From Labrenzia sp. THAF82 (GTDB lineage Bacteria; Pseudomonadota; Alphaproteobacteria; Rhizobiales; Stappiaceae), in NCBI RefSeq assembly GCF_009363435.1, contig NZ_CP045354.1, positions 2,012,501 to 2,076,500 of the forward strand: a stretch of DNA of 64,000 nt, in the 5' to 3' direction. This document shows positions 9,220 to 18,734 of this stretch, piece by piece. The notes under the pieces are model-generated. The model ran no database searches. It worked only from the letters and a program-made list of their open reading frames with translations, and was not told the origin of the DNA. The stretch's first letter is position 1. Every line of letters starts with the position of its first letter. Position numbers and translations under genes: made by a program.

Positions 9220-10239
9220 TCAGGTGATAGATTCCTTCACCCGCCTAATGACATCCCGCACGGTGTGTCCGTCTGCCCGCGCTGCGAATGTGAGAGCCAT
9301 TCGGTGTTGCAGAACCGGTTCGGCAAGAGCCAGCACATCGTCAACGGAGGGAGCGAGGCGACCATCGACAAGTGCCCTTGCGCGAACTGTCAGCATGAGC
9401 GCCTGGCTGGCGCGCGGACCGGGACCCCAGGCGATCAAATCCGTAACACCGGAATTGGCTGTTCCCTCGTCCGGTCTGGCAGACCGCACCAGTTTGAGAA
9501 TTGCTTCTACAACTGACTCCCCAACGGGCATGCGCCTGACGAGTTGCTGATATTCCATCAGCTCTTCCGATGTCATGGCGACCTGGGCTTCAGCCTGGTC
9601 AGCGCCTGTCGTTTCCAGGAGAATACGGCGCTCAGCATCCAGGTCCGGATAGTGCACGTCAATTTGCATCAGAAACCGGTCGAGCTGCGCTTCCGGCAGT
9701 GGGTAAGTGCCTTCCTGTTCAAGCGGGTTCTGAGTTGCCAGTACGTGGAAAGGGCGTGGCAGGTCATGCGGGTGACCAGCCACCGTGACATGATATTCCT
9801 GCATTGCCTGCAAAAGCGCGGATTGCGTTCTGGGGCTGGCGCGGTTGATTTCGTCTGCCATCAGCAGCTGAGAAAAAACCGGGCCTGGTATGAAGCGGAA
9901 GGATCGGCCACCATCGCTGCTTTGTTCCATGACCTCCGCGCCGAGAATATCAGAAGGCATCAGGTCCGGGGTGAACTGGATACGCCGGGCATCAAGGCCA
10001 AGAACGGTACCAAGTGTTTCCACCAGCTTGGTTTTTGCCAAACCCGGGACACCCACCAGCAAACCATGTCCACCGGCCAGAATGGTGACGAGCGATTGCT
10101 CAACAACTGTCTCCTGGCCGAAAATGATGCGGGCGATATCAACCTTTGCATCGCTGATGCGGTTGACCGCGCGCTCCGCGCTTTCCGCGACCGCGGCGAG
10201 GTCAGCTTCGGTTGGGCTGGAGGGGGAAACAACGCTCAT
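9220..10239 (-). CDS. MoxR family AAA+ ATPase
   Basis: The 339-residue protein has Walker A GVPGLAKT (residues 63-70), Walker B LLMADE (125-130) followed by INRASPRTQSALLQAMQE, and sensor-1 FHVLATQNPLEQEGTYPLPEAQ, all diagnostic of MoxR ATPases. These act as chaperones that insert or activate von Willebrand-domain partners, hence the DUF58 and VWA-like genes behind it. It is the first gene of a four-gene minus-strand operon. AAGGTGA lies 5 nt before the ATG. Its promoter region shares the gap with the divergent DUF1285 gene. Confidence 0.92.
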   Translation of the reverse strand: MSVVSPSSPTEADLAAVAESAERAVNRISDAKVDIARIIFGQETVVEQSLVTILAGGHGLLVGVPGLAKTKLVETLGTVLGLDARRIQFTPDLMPSDILGAEVMEQSSDGGRSFRFIPGPVFSQLLMADEINRASPRTQSALLQAMQEYHVTVAGHPHDLPRPFHVLATQNPLEQEGTYPLPEAQLDRFLMQIDVHYPDLDAERRILLETTGADQAEAQVAMTSEELMEYQQLVRRMPVGESVVEAILKLVRSARPDEGTANSGVTDLIAWGPGPRASQALMLTVRARALVDGRLAPSVDDVLALAEPVLQHRMALTFAARADGHTVRDVIRRVKESIT

Positions 10240-10265
10240 GAATCACCTTTCCCGTAACTTTTTAA

Positions 10266-10315
10266 AACTCCGGCCGATTAACATGCCGGGTATGAATGCT
10301 CATTCGTCCGGAGTT
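10266..10315. promoter_or_regulatory. inverted repeat between moxR and DUF1285 genes
   Basis: AACTCCGG (10266-10273) is exactly complementary in reverse to CCGGAGTT (10308-10315). Inside the 34-nt spacer is a second small dyad, GAATG-CT-CATTC. The element sits about 27 nt upstream of the moxR start in the divergent promoter gap. It could be an operator or fold as a nested hairpin in the moxR leader. No known binding motif is recognised. Confidence 0.4.
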
Positions 10316-10526
10316 GCTGCGACTCAAGCAGTCTGACACCATATAAATGAGTAGATAAGGCGCAATTGTGCGCCATACAGTGGAAAGGTCCAAGATTCTT
10401 TCCCTGGCCTGGGGAAAAGCTTGTGACTACTTCCCCGGCTTAACCGGCTTGGATCGAATAAAGGTCATCGGGAATTGTCAAAAATCCCGGTGTGTGTCGA
10501 AGGACAGCTGCAAGGACTTTTTGCAA

Positions 10527-11141
10527 ATGGCGGATGGAACAAAAACTGTTGGCCAGGCAATGCCTGAGGGACTGAAAGCCTTGATGAGCCGAGCCGATAA
10601 GCCTGGCCGGTCTTTGCCTCCGGTCGACAAGTGGAACCCGCCGTTTTGCGGTGATCTCGATATCCGCATTGCCCGGGATGGAACGTGGTTTTACCTCGGT
10701 TCGCCCATTGGCCGGCAAGCGCTCGTCAAGCTGTTCGCCTCAGTGCTACGACGGGACGAAGACGACAAACACTACCTTGTCACACCAGTTGAGAAGATCG
10801 GTATCACGGTCGAGGATGCTCCCCTCCTGGCTGTTGAGTTGGCTGTTGACGGGACGGGTGAAAACCAGGTGTTGACGCTGCGGACAAATCTCGGTGATCT
10901 CGTCGAGGCCGGGCCCGACCATCCCTTGAGATTTGAAAAAGAACCGGACAGCGGCGGCTTAAAACCCTATGTACATGTCAGAGGCCGGCTGGAGGCGCTG
11001 TTTACACGGGCGCTGATGTATCAGCTGGCGGAAATGATGGAAGAACGGGACAGTGAAACTGAAACGGAGCTGGGGATCTGGAGCGGAGGTGTTTTTTTTG
11101 CGGTGGAGCCCGACCTCCTGCGTGAAACCGAAGAGCACTGA
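10527..11141 (+). CDS. DUF1285 domain protein
   Basis: The start at 10527 gives 204 residues. DUF1285 features are present: WNPPFCGDLDIRIARDGTW, then GSPIGRQALVKLFASVLRRDED and YLVTPVEKIGI. The family is small, cytoplasmic and of unknown biochemical function. The frame is open upstream to 10368, but the family N-terminus and AAGGA 10 nt before 10527 favour the internal ATG. It begins a plus-strand run with the Nudix, DUF6111 and CCA-type genes, a conserved order in Hyphomicrobiales as I recall it. Confidence 0.85.
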   Translation: MADGTKTVGQAMPEGLKALMSRADKPGRSLPPVDKWNPPFCGDLDIRIARDGTWFYLGSPIGRQALVKLFASVLRRDEDDKHYLVTPVEKIGITVEDAPLLAVELAVDGTGENQVLTLRTNLGDLVEAGPDHPLRFEKEPDSGGLKPYVHVRGRLEALFTRALMYQLAEMMEERDSETETELGIWSGGVFFAVEPDLLRETEEH

Positions 11142-11165
11142 ACCGCAGAAGGACTGTCTGACTGC

Positions 11166-11816
11166 ATGAGCACTTCCACCTTGCACCAATTTTTGCCCGG
11201 TGCGGATGTCACCGAACACTTGCGGCAGCGTCTTTCGCTCGCGGAGAGTGACAACGCGGACAAGGATACTGGTGACCATGTTCTGAACCCTGATCTTGGG
11301 CCTTATGCACGCTGGGAGGGACCTCCGCGCGATGCTGCCGTGCTGATCGGCATCTTGCCGCGTGAGGACGGGCCGAGCGTTGTCCTGACACAGCGTACGG
11401 GGCACCTGAAATCGCATGCAGGTCAAGTCGCCTTCCCGGGTGGAAAAATCGATCCGACCGACGCCGGACCCGTTGAAGCAGCATTGCGTGAAGCAGATGA
11501 GGAGATCGGCTTGAAACCCGATCGCGTCGCACCGATCGGGCGGCTGTCTCCCTATCTGACCGGATCCGGTTACCGCGTTGTCCCCGTGATCGGATTGATC
11601 GGCTCCGATGCTGCATTTCGTGCAAATCCGGATGAAGTCGAAGATGTCTTCGAAGTCCCATTCGGTTTTCTGATGGATCCTGACAACCACATCAAGCAAA
11701 GCCGCGTGTGGCAGGGTAAACGACGCTATTTCTATGAGATGCCTTACGGTGAACGATACATCTGGGGTGTTACCGCCGGTATCATCCGGTCCCTTTACGA
11801 AACGGTTTATGGCTAA
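11166..11816 (+). CDS. coenzyme A pyrophosphatase (Nudix, NudL/YeaB type)
   Basis: The 216-residue protein combines the UPF0035 signature (LTQRTGHLKSHAGQVAFPGG, residues 74-93) with a Nudix box ending ALREADEEIGL (106-116). This pair marks CoA-specific Nudix hydrolases that split CoA into 4'-phosphopantetheine and 3',5'-ADP. It starts 24 nt after the DUF1285 stop. Its final base region overlaps the next gene: the TAA at 11814-11816 shares its last base with the DUF6111 ATG, so translational coupling is likely. Confidence 0.9.
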   Translation: MSTSTLHQFLPGADVTEHLRQRLSLAESDNADKDTGDHVLNPDLGPYARWEGPPRDAAVLIGILPREDGPSVVLTQRTGHLKSHAGQVAFPGGKIDPTDAGPVEAALREADEEIGLKPDRVAPIGRLSPYLTGSGYRVVPVIGLIGSDAAFRANPDEVEDVFEVPFGFLMDPDNHIKQSRVWQGKRRYFYEMPYGERYIWGVTAGIIRSLYETVYG

Positions 11817-12076
11817 TGCTGCGTGTTTTTCTTACCCACCTTCTGTTGTTCCTGTTGCCATTCTTCGCCTATGCATTGTGGCTATGGTTGAGCAACAAGA
11901 AAGATCGACCCGGCAACTGGTCGAAAGGGCCAATTGCCTGGCTGACACTGACAGGTCTGGTTCTCGTCGTCGGCGGTCTCGTGGGCATGGCGTCCTACAA
12001 TCGCGCACCGGAAGGCACCAGTTGGAGGCCGTCTGAAATGCGTGACGGTCAATTTGTTCCGGGCCGATATGAATGA
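11816..12076 (+). CDS. DUF6111 small membrane protein
   Basis: The 86-residue protein has two membrane helices (about residues 4-24 and 40-60) and a short polar tail (GTSWRPSEMRDGQFVPGRYE). The pattern and place between the CoA Nudix and the CCA-type nucleotidyltransferase match DUF6111. Function unknown. Its start overlaps the previous stop by one base and its end overlaps the next gene by 8 nt, so it is embedded in a translationally coupled operon. Confidence 0.78.
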   Translation: MLRVFLTHLLLFLLPFFAYALWLWLSNKKDRPGNWSKGPIAWLTLTGLVLVVGGLVGMASYNRAPEGTSWRPSEMRDGQFVPGRYE

Positions 12077-13325
12077 AAAAATGACGGTGAATGTTGACGA
12101 CATTTTCCGGCAGACAGACTGGCTTCAGTCGCAAGGCATCCAGAATGTTTTTGCAGCTGTTGAGCAGAACGGAGATCAGGCCCGGGTCGTTGGCGGCGCT
12201 ATTCGCAATACGCTGCTGGATCATCCCGTGCCCGATATCGATATTGCCACGACCGCTCAGCCCCAGGATGTGATACGGCGTGCTCAGGCTGCAGGCCTCA
12301 AACCCATCGCGACAGGGATCGATCACGGAACGATTACGGTTGTCAGTGACGGAGTGCCTTATGAGGTGACCACACTTCGTGAGGATGTTGAAACGTTCGG
12401 CCGTCAGGCAAGGGTCGTCTTTGGGCGGGACTGGGTCAAGGATGCCAAGCGGCGCGATTTCACACTCAATGCGCTATATGTCGACAGGCATGGAGTGTTG
12501 CATGACCCTCTTGGCGGGCTCGACGACTGTTTGAACCGTCGCATAAGGTTCATCGGTGATCCGGATCAGCGAATTCGAGAAGACTTTCTGAGGATCTTGC
12601 GGTTCTTTCGTATCTATGCGGCGTATGGCGCCGGCGACATTGACGAGGCCGGGTTAGGGGCATGCTTACGACAGCGTGAGGGTCTGAGGCACCTGTCGGC
12701 CGAACGCATCGGTCATGAAATGCGCCGCCTTCTGCGCGCTCCCTTGGCTGCGCGCGCACTTCGTCTGATGAACGATTGCGGACTTTGGGAAATCGCGACG
12801 GGCGGTCTTGCGCGGATCAACGATTTCGATGCTTTGCGTAGCCTTGAGGATCAGGCTTCAGAAGTGCTCGATCCTGAAGTCGGTCTGGTGGTGCTTGCAG
12901 GTTTCGTGCACGAAGATCTGGAACGGATCTGCGATCGATTTCGTCTTTCGAACGCAGAGCGCAAACGCATGAAAACCGCGTGGGAGGCGATGAAATGCCT
13001 CCGGCAGGCCGACGTCTTTCCGTCCTGCTCGGCACTGTTGTATGACTTCGGTCGCCAGGGAGCCGTCGATGGACTGCTGGTCAGATGGGCGTCCTTGCTG
13101 GCGCAAAGTCAGGCGGATGGAACCGACTTTGCCACCAGACTAAAGGGATTGCGTACGGCAGAGGAGCCAAAGTTTCCGCTCAAAGGTGCCGATCTGATCG
13201 CGTGCGGTCATGCTCCGGGACCATCTCTTGGCGATCTGCTTGATCAACTTGAAATCGCATGGCGGGACAGTGGGTTTTCGCTCGGAAAGGACGAGCTGAT
13301 CGGGCAATTGCCGTCCAAGCTTTAG
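12069..13325 (+). CDS. CCA tRNA nucleotidyltransferase / poly(A) polymerase family
   Basis: From the ATG at 12069 this is 418 residues. Class II nucleotidyltransferase motifs are clear: VVGGAIRNTLL, the catalytic D-x-D in PDIDIAT, VTTLREDVETFGR, RRDFTLNALY and LRFFRIYAAYG. Family members add or repair the 3'-CCA of tRNA using CTP and ATP; some bacterial paralogues only polyadenylate. In alphaproteobacteria with one such gene it is usually the CCA enzyme, which I infer here. In-frame starts exist at 12042, 12069 and 12081; 12069 overlaps the DUF6111 end by 8 nt. A terminator follows at 13340. Confidence 0.88.
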   Translation: MNEKMTVNVDDIFRQTDWLQSQGIQNVFAAVEQNGDQARVVGGAIRNTLLDHPVPDIDIATTAQPQDVIRRAQAAGLKPIATGIDHGTITVVSDGVPYEVTTLREDVETFGRQARVVFGRDWVKDAKRRDFTLNALYVDRHGVLHDPLGGLDDCLNRRIRFIGDPDQRIREDFLRILRFFRIYAAYGAGDIDEAGLGACLRQREGLRHLSAERIGHEMRRLLRAPLAARALRLMNDCGLWEIATGGLARINDFDALRSLEDQASEVLDPEVGLVVLAGFVHEDLERICDRFRLSNAERKRMKTAWEAMKCLRQADVFPSCSALLYDFGRQGAVDGLLVRWASLLAQSQADGTDFATRLKGLRTAEEPKFPLKGADLIACGHAPGPSLGDLLDQLEIAWRDSGFSLGKDELIGQLPSKL

Positions 13326-13339
13326 TTTGTGCCGGTCTG

Positions 13340-13358
13340 GCGCTATTTAGCGCTTTTT
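13340..13358 (+). terminator. Rho-independent terminator of the DUF1285-CCA run
   Basis: GCGCT (13340-13344) and AGCGC (13349-13353) form a short stem around ATTT, followed at once by TTTTT. It lies 15 nt after the CCA-type gene stop. Confidence 0.7.
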
Positions 13359-13453
13359 AAAGCAAATACCGACAAGATGACCTGAGAAACTTCATCAATT
13401 TTGCGATGGCGTAACCGCATGACGCTTGTTTGCCGGTTCAAGATGAGGCCGTA

Positions 13454-14566
13454 ATGGAAATTGTTCTGATCTCGGATGGTCCGCTCCCGATGGAGTCACC
13501 GGTCAGGCGGTTGCCGTTGTTTTTTCATGCCCGTCTGATCGACATGGACAAGGTTTCACCGGCTACAGTTGGTGAGGGCAAGATCGCTATCGTGGAGCTG
13601 CTCGATGCAACAGATGCCGGCTTGATTGCGTTGAAAGCCGCATGGGGCAGCATTGCCGCGATCCCTGTCATTTGTTTTGTGGCCAAGAAAAACCGTCGAG
13701 AAGTGATCCAGGCCGGAGCCCTCGGAAAATCCGAGATGCTGGATCGGGAGACGCCTCTGGCGCTGATCTTGCGCCGGCTGAATTCACTCACGCAAAAAGA
13801 TGTAGCGGACACTCTACCCGCGCGGATGCCGCAAAAGACCGTCGAGGCCTACAGAAAGGGCAACGTTTTTCTGGAAAACATGTGCCTTGCCAGCGCCGAA
13901 GGTACAAAGATCCCGGTCAGTGTGTTGAAGAGCAGCGCGAGCGATATCTTCAATGCGATGTCCCAGGAAGGCTTGTCATTCTGGATGGAAGCGGTCAATT
14001 CGCATCATAGTCCAACCTATAGTCATTCCTTGAAAGTTGCCGGTTTGGCCGGAATGTTTGCGAACCATCTGGGGTGGTCGAAGGGGGAATGCGAAGAGGT
14101 GATTGCCGGTGGTCTGGTTCATGACATCGGGAAAACACGCATTCCGCTCTCCATCCTGGACAAGGCCGACAAGCTGACGGACAAGGAGCGGGCCATTATC
14201 GACAAGCATCCTCTATACGGCCGGGAAATTCTGAAGCCGCGGCTTGAATTGCCGATCGACATAAAAAAGATGGCAATCCAGCATCACGAGTATCTGGACG
14301 GGACCGGGTATCCTGATGGACTGAAGGGCGAAAGGATCTCGCCCAAGGTCCGGCTCATTACGATCTGTGACATCTTTACGGCATTGACCGAAGAACGTGC
14401 CTACAAGGAAGGCCTGCCTGTGCGAACTGCAATTTCCATGATGCAGGACATGGGGCCAAAGCTAGATCAGAAAATGGTGTCCGCTTTTGCGCGCATGCTG
14501 CTCGACAGAGGGTTTGGAGAGCTCAACCGTTCTGAACAGAAAGTACGTCGCGGTTCGGCAGCCTAG
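13454..14566 (+). CDS. HD-GYP domain cyclic-di-GMP phosphodiesterase
   Basis: From ATG 13454 the protein has 370 residues. The C-terminal half is an HD-GYP domain: HSLKVAGLAG, HD in LVHDIGKT (His223-Asp224), HPLYGREIL, HHEYLDGTGYPDG (residues 277-289) and CDIFTALTEERAYK. These residues bind metal and hydrolyse c-di-GMP, first to pGpG and often to GMP. The N-terminal ~120 residues resemble a receiver fold but no clear phospho-acceptor Asp pocket is visible. A TTG at 13430 would extend it, but GATGAGG lies 5 nt before 13454. It may oppose the GGDEF protein at 20186. Confidence 0.9.
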   Translation: MEIVLISDGPLPMESPVRRLPLFFHARLIDMDKVSPATVGEGKIAIVELLDATDAGLIALKAAWGSIAAIPVICFVAKKNRREVIQAGALGKSEMLDRETPLALILRRLNSLTQKDVADTLPARMPQKTVEAYRKGNVFLENMCLASAEGTKIPVSVLKSSASDIFNAMSQEGLSFWMEAVNSHHSPTYSHSLKVAGLAGMFANHLGWSKGECEEVIAGGLVHDIGKTRIPLSILDKADKLTDKERAIIDKHPLYGREILKPRLELPIDIKKMAIQHHEYLDGTGYPDGLKGERISPKVRLITICDIFTALTEERAYKEGLPVRTAISMMQDMGPKLDQKMVSAFARMLLDRGFGELNRSEQKVRRGSAA

Positions 14567-14613
14567 ATCACGTCCTTCAAGCGATGCATCTTTTCATGGA
14601 TGCGCCTTGGAGA

Positions 14614-15540
14614 TCAGGGCCATTTCACCACGGGTGGCATGGATGAGAGTATAGAGGTGACATTGCCGCCGGTCTTGAGGCCAAAAATCGTCCCACGGTC
14701 GTAGAGCAGATTGTATTCGACATATCGGCCGCGTCTGATCAGTTGTTCCTCGCGCTCTTCTTCCGTCCAGGGCTTTTCAAAGTTTCGGCGCACCAATTCT
14801 GGGTAGACTGAGAGAAAGGCAAGGCCAACGTCCTTGGTGAATGCAAAATCCGCATCCCAGTCGCCACTATGCAGATAGTCATAGAAGATGCCGCCTATGC
14901 CGCGCGGCTCATTGCGGTGTTTCAAATAGAAATAGTCATCGCACCAGGCCTTGTAGCGCTGATAGTCAGCAACGTCATGTGCTTCGCAGGCACCTTGCAT
15001 GGCCTCGTGGAACGAGACGGTATCCGGATCTTCCTGCGTGCGCCGCAGATCAAGGACAGGGGTCAGATCCGCACCACCGCCGAACCACTGGCGCGTTGTC
15101 ACAACCATTCGGGTGTTCATGTGCACGGCGGGCACATGCGGATTGTGCATGTGTGCGATCAGGCTGATGCCGGACGCCCAGAACCTTGGGTCTTCACTGG
15201 CGCCAGGGATCTGGCCACGAAATTCCGGTGAGAACTCTCCGTGGACAGTCGAGATGTGCACACCGACCTTTTCAAAAACCCGGCCGTGCATGATCGACAT
15301 GACACCGCCGCCGCCTTTTGCCCCCGTGCTGTCGGTGCGCTCCCAGGGTGTTTGCTCGAAGCGGCCTGCGGGTTTATCCGAAAATGGGCCGTTCTTGTCG
15401 CTGATTTCGTCTTCCAGGTCTTCAAATGCCTTGCAGATCCTGTCTCTGAGTTTCCGAAACCAGGATGGCGCGTCCGCCTTCTTCTGTTCGATGCCGTCCG
15501 GGATCGGTCCGCCACGATTTTCCGGTGAAGGTGCGTTCAT
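14614..15540 (-). CDS. hemF: oxygen-dependent coproporphyrinogen III oxidase
   Basis: The 308-residue protein carries HemF signatures: [69 protein letters not shown] and [20 protein letters not shown]. HemF decarboxylates coproporphyrinogen III to protoporphyrinogen IX using O2 in heme synthesis. It lies 41 nt after trmL on the same strand, so the two are probably co-transcribed. Heme demand from the nearby cytochrome bc1 operon may explain the neighbourhood. Full length for the family. Confidence 0.96.
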   Translation of the reverse strand: MNAPSPENRGGPIPDGIEQKKADAPSWFRKLRDRICKAFEDLEDEISDKNGPFSDKPAGRFEQTPWERTDSTGAKGGGGVMSIMHGRVFEKVGVHISTVHGEFSPEFRGQIPGASEDPRFWASGISLIAHMHNPHVPAVHMNTRMVVTTRQWFGGGADLTPVLDLRRTQEDPDTVSFHEAMQGACEAHDVADYQRYKAWCDDYFYLKHRNEPRGIGGIFYDYLHSGDWDADFAFTKDVGLAFLSVYPELVRRNFEKPWTEEEREEQLIRRGRYVEYNLLYDRGTIFGLKTGGNVTSILSSMPPVVKWP

Positions 15541-15581
15541 GAATTTGGCCCTGGCTGGTTGACGGCTGACTGATGCTGATT

Positions 15582-16064
15582 TCAGGAATTAGCTTCGGTG
15601 AGGCTTTTAGGAAATGTGCCTGTCTGTCGCAAGGCTTCACCGAGAGCCATGCCTGCTGAAACTGCGACATTCAGGGACCGCATGCCTTCGGCCATCGGAA
15701 TGGTGATGCGGGCATCTGCTCCCGCATGCACATCATCGGGAACCCCGCTGCTTTCACGCCCCATCAGCAAAATGTCGTCGTCTTTGAACCCGAATGCGGT
15801 GTAAGGCGTTGCGGATTTCGTTGTCAGAAGCACCAGGCGCGCACGGCGCTCTGTACGCCAGTCCTCAAATTCAGCAAATGAAATGTGCCGCGTCATGGCT
15901 GCGCGCTCAAGATAGTCCATCCCGGCCCGTCTGAGTGCACTGTCAGAAATCGGAAAACCTGCTGGCTCGATCAGGTGGACCTTTGTGTTCAGACAGGCTG
16001 CCAGTCGCAAAATGGTGCCCGTGTTTTGCGGAATATCGGGCTGATAAAGGGCAATGTCGGGCAT
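15582..16064 (-). CDS. trmL: tRNA (cytidine(34)-2'-O)-methyltransferase
   Basis: The 160-residue SPOUT methyltransferase starts [20 protein letters not shown], typical of TrmL. The knot motifs follow: [15 protein letters not shown] and [20 protein letters not shown], which bind S-adenosylmethionine. It methylates the wobble ribose of tRNA-Leu. The length matches the family. It is divergent from the ABC exporter gene at 16226 and precedes hemF. Confidence 0.92.
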   Translation of the reverse strand: MPDIALYQPDIPQNTGTILRLAACLNTKVHLIEPAGFPISDSALRRAGMDYLERAAMTRHISFAEFEDWRTERRARLVLLTTKSATPYTAFGFKDDDILLMGRESSGVPDDVHAGADARITIPMAEGMRSLNVAVSAGMALGEALRQTGTFPKSLTEANS

Positions 16065-16225
16065 CGTTTCCAGGTCTCTGCGGCTGGCGGGGAAGGGTGC
16101 TTAACAGCTGAAGTCCGTTTTGTCATGCGACTGCGCGCTTTTCGTTTTCGAAATTGTCTGGGCCATGTGACAGACAGGCGCGTAGGATATCAAACAGATT
16201 CGCGCCCGGCCCATGGAGTGCCTCG

Positions 16226-18079
16226 TTGTCCCCGCTCTTCCGCATTTTTGAAACCTGGATCGATCCATTTCGACCCGTACCTGACAAGGATATCCCAAAG
16301 GGCGGTATTTCTGCGCTTGGATATTTCGTCTCCCAAGTGCGCTGGCCTTTTGTGGCCATGCTCGTTCTCGGCGGGACAGCTGCCTTCATCGAAGTTTCGA
16401 TATTCAACTTTCTGGGCACGATCGTCGATCTTATGGAAACCGGAAACAGGGGTACCTTTTTCAGCGATCACCTTTGGACGCTGCTCGGCATGGTCTTCGT
16501 GGTGCTGGTCGTGCGGACGCTGAACAACTCCTTGATGGCGTTGCTGGAAGAACAGACCATCGTGCCAGGCTTTTTCAATCTGGTTCGTTGGCAGAGCCAC
16601 AAGCGCGTGATGAGGCAGAGCCTCAGCTATTTTCAGGACGATCTGGCAGGCCGGCTGTCGCAAAAAGTCATGCAGTCGGGCCTGTCCGCCGGCGACTTCA
16701 TGACCAACCTGCTGCAGGTTGCTTGGTTCATTGTCGTTTACGCACTCACCACGCTGATACTGGTTGCGGACCTCGATATCAGGCTGGGCGGCATTGTCTT
16801 GATTTGGCTTGTGTGTTTCGGGGTGACCGCGCGGTTTTTCGTACCGCGGATACGCGATGCTTCGAGAGCCGTTGCCAACAGCTATTCCGGGGTAACCGGA
16901 AGACTGGTCGACACATACACCAATATTCAGTCTGTCAAACTCTTTGGTTCCACGATCACCGAGAACCGCGGAACTCGCGGGGCGGTCGAATCCTACCTTG
17001 TGAAACTGACGACATTTACGCGGCTTTTGACCTCCATTCGGATTGTCATGAGCGTGATCAACGGTGTCATGATTGTTGCGATTACAGCAATGGCTCTGAA
17101 GATCTGGCAGGATGGCGGGATCAGCACCGGGCATGTCGCCTTCGCACTCAGTCTGATCCTGCGGCTTAATATCCTGCTGAACCGGCTGTTCAATCAGCTG
17201 AACGGTCTGTTCCGGCATTTCGGTTCTCTGCAGGACAGTATGGAAACCGTCGTCAAGCCGATTGCTCTGTCTGATCAACCGGATGCGCCCCAATTGGTCG
17301 TTTCCGATGGCAGGGTTCAGTTTGAGAGTATCCGTTTCCACTATGGCAAAAAGGGTGGGGTGATCGATCATCTCAATTTGGACATTGCTCCTGGAGAGCG
17401 GGTTGGATTGGTCGGGCCGTCTGGGGCTGGCAAGACAACGCTGGCAAGCCTCCTTCTTCGCTTTTTCGATGTGGAGGCGGGGCGCATCCTGATTGACGGT
17501 CAGGATGTCAGGGACGTCACGCAGGATTCTGTGCGGCATGCTGTTGGCATGGTGACGCAGGACCCGTCATTGCTTCACAGATCGATCCGCGAAAATATTC
17601 TTTACGGTCGGCCCGGTGCCAGTGAGGCAGAACTTGCCGAAGCAACCAGGCGGGCTCACGCGTTCGATTTCATTCAATCCCTGGAAGACCAACGTGGTCG
17701 CAAGGGGTTCGATGCCTATGCAGGCGAGCGTGGTGTCAAGCTGTCAGGCGGGCAAAGACAGCGCATCGCGATTGCGCGCGTATTGTTGAAGGATGCGCCG
17801 ATCCTTGTACTTGATGAGGCAACGTCTGCACTCGATTCTGAAGTGGAGGCTGCCATACAGGAAAATCTACAAGGGTTGATGGCAGGAAAAACAGTCATTG
17901 CTATTGCGCATCGCTTGTCCACGATCGCAGCAATGGACCGACTGATTGTCATGGACAAAGGCAGGGTTCTGCAGGAAGGAACGCATGAGGTGCTGTTGGC
18001 CGATGATGAAGGCCTTTATGCCAAACTTTGGCGTCGGCAATCGGGTGGATTTCTCGTCGAAGAGCCTCAAATAGCCTGA
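16226..18079 (+). CDS. ABC exporter half-transporter (membrane domain fused to ATPase)
   Basis: The start chosen is the TTG at 16226, with GGAG 7 nt upstream; it aligns with the N-terminus of the paralogue at 22912 (both have a short helix then W-IDPF or L-IDPF). This gives 617 residues: six predicted membrane helices up to about residue 330, then an ATPase with Walker A GPSGAGKTT (near 398), LSGGQRQR (near 505) and Walker B ILVLDEATSALD. Helical and ATPase parts match lipid/multidrug type-IV exporters (MsbA-like). Such proteins work as dimers. The partner may be itself or the paralogue. Substrate unknown. Confidence 0.88.
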   Translation: MSPLFRIFETWIDPFRPVPDKDIPKGGISALGYFVSQVRWPFVAMLVLGGTAAFIEVSIFNFLGTIVDLMETGNRGTFFSDHLWTLLGMVFVVLVVRTLNNSLMALLEEQTIVPGFFNLVRWQSHKRVMRQSLSYFQDDLAGRLSQKVMQSGLSAGDFMTNLLQVAWFIVVYALTTLILVADLDIRLGGIVLIWLVCFGVTARFFVPRIRDASRAVANSYSGVTGRLVDTYTNIQSVKLFGSTITENRGTRGAVESYLVKLTTFTRLLTSIRIVMSVINGVMIVAITAMALKIWQDGGISTGHVAFALSLILRLNILLNRLFNQLNGLFRHFGSLQDSMETVVKPIALSDQPDAPQLVVSDGRVQFESIRFHYGKKGGVIDHLNLDIAPGERVGLVGPSGAGKTTLASLLLRFFDVEAGRILIDGQDVRDVTQDSVRHAVGMVTQDPSLLHRSIRENILYGRPGASEAELAEATRRAHAFDFIQSLEDQRGRKGFDAYAGERGVKLSGGQRQRIAIARVLLKDAPILVLDEATSALDSEVEAAIQENLQGLMAGKTVIAIAHRLSTIAAMDRLIVMDKGRVLQEGTHEVLLADDEGLYAKLWRRQSGGFLVEEPQIA

Positions 18080-18175
18080 ATTCATGTCGACGGGTTGTGT
18101 TGGCACCCATGAAGCACGAGCTGATCTGGTATCTGACAGAGCGCGTAGAAGGAGCTCAAAACTTCAGAGGTCTCG

Positions 18176-18577
18176 ATGCTCCAGAACGTTATCGCCTATT
18201 TTGCAACCGCTCTTGTTTTCCTCGGGGTGGATTATGTGTGGTTGTCGCAAGTGGCGACACGGTTCTATTTTGATCGCATTGGCCATCTCCTGATGGACAA
18301 GCCGAACATGGCGGCAGCAGGCGCCTTCTACATTATCTATATTGTAGGCATTGTTATTTTCGCTGTCGCACCGGCTCTCAAGAGCGAGAGTCTTATGACC
18401 GCTATCGTCTATGGTGCATTGTTCGGTTTCTTTACTTACGCAACGTATGATGTAACCAACTATGCAACCTTGAAAAACTGGCCGGTTATTGTTGCTGTAG
18501 TTGATATTTCATGGGGAACGGTTCTGTCTGCTTTCTCTGCTGGTATGGGTTACATCCTTACACGGCTTGTGACCTGA
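18176..18577 (+). CDS. DUF2177 membrane protein
   Basis: The 133-residue protein has four predicted membrane helices and DUF2177 marks: VDYVWLSQVATRFY, then YGALFGFFTYATYDVTNYATL and VDISWGTVLSA. Function of the family is unknown; it sits in the inner membrane. It follows the ABC exporter by 96 nt and may share its transcript. AGAGG precedes the ATG by 5 nt. Confidence 0.87.
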   Translation: MLQNVIAYFATALVFLGVDYVWLSQVATRFYFDRIGHLLMDKPNMAAAGAFYIIYIVGIVIFAVAPALKSESLMTAIVYGALFGFFTYATYDVTNYATLKNWPVIVAVVDISWGTVLSAFSAGMGYILTRLVT

Positions 18578-18734
18578 CTTATGAAAACAAGCTGCTTACA
18601 AGCCTAAGTATTTGCCCGCATCTCCGGTCGTTACTGAATTTTTACGTGCATTCCGGTAGTGTCTCGCTCATGAGGTGATTGGACGCGATCCCGCGGTCTT
18701 CCATCGCCTGCTGATTTTCAATCGGGGAAGTAGC

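Noticed and set aside
16190-17539. 449-codon minus-strand ORF
   Set aside because: Antisense to the ABC exporter gene; no recognisable domain and no ribosome binding site.
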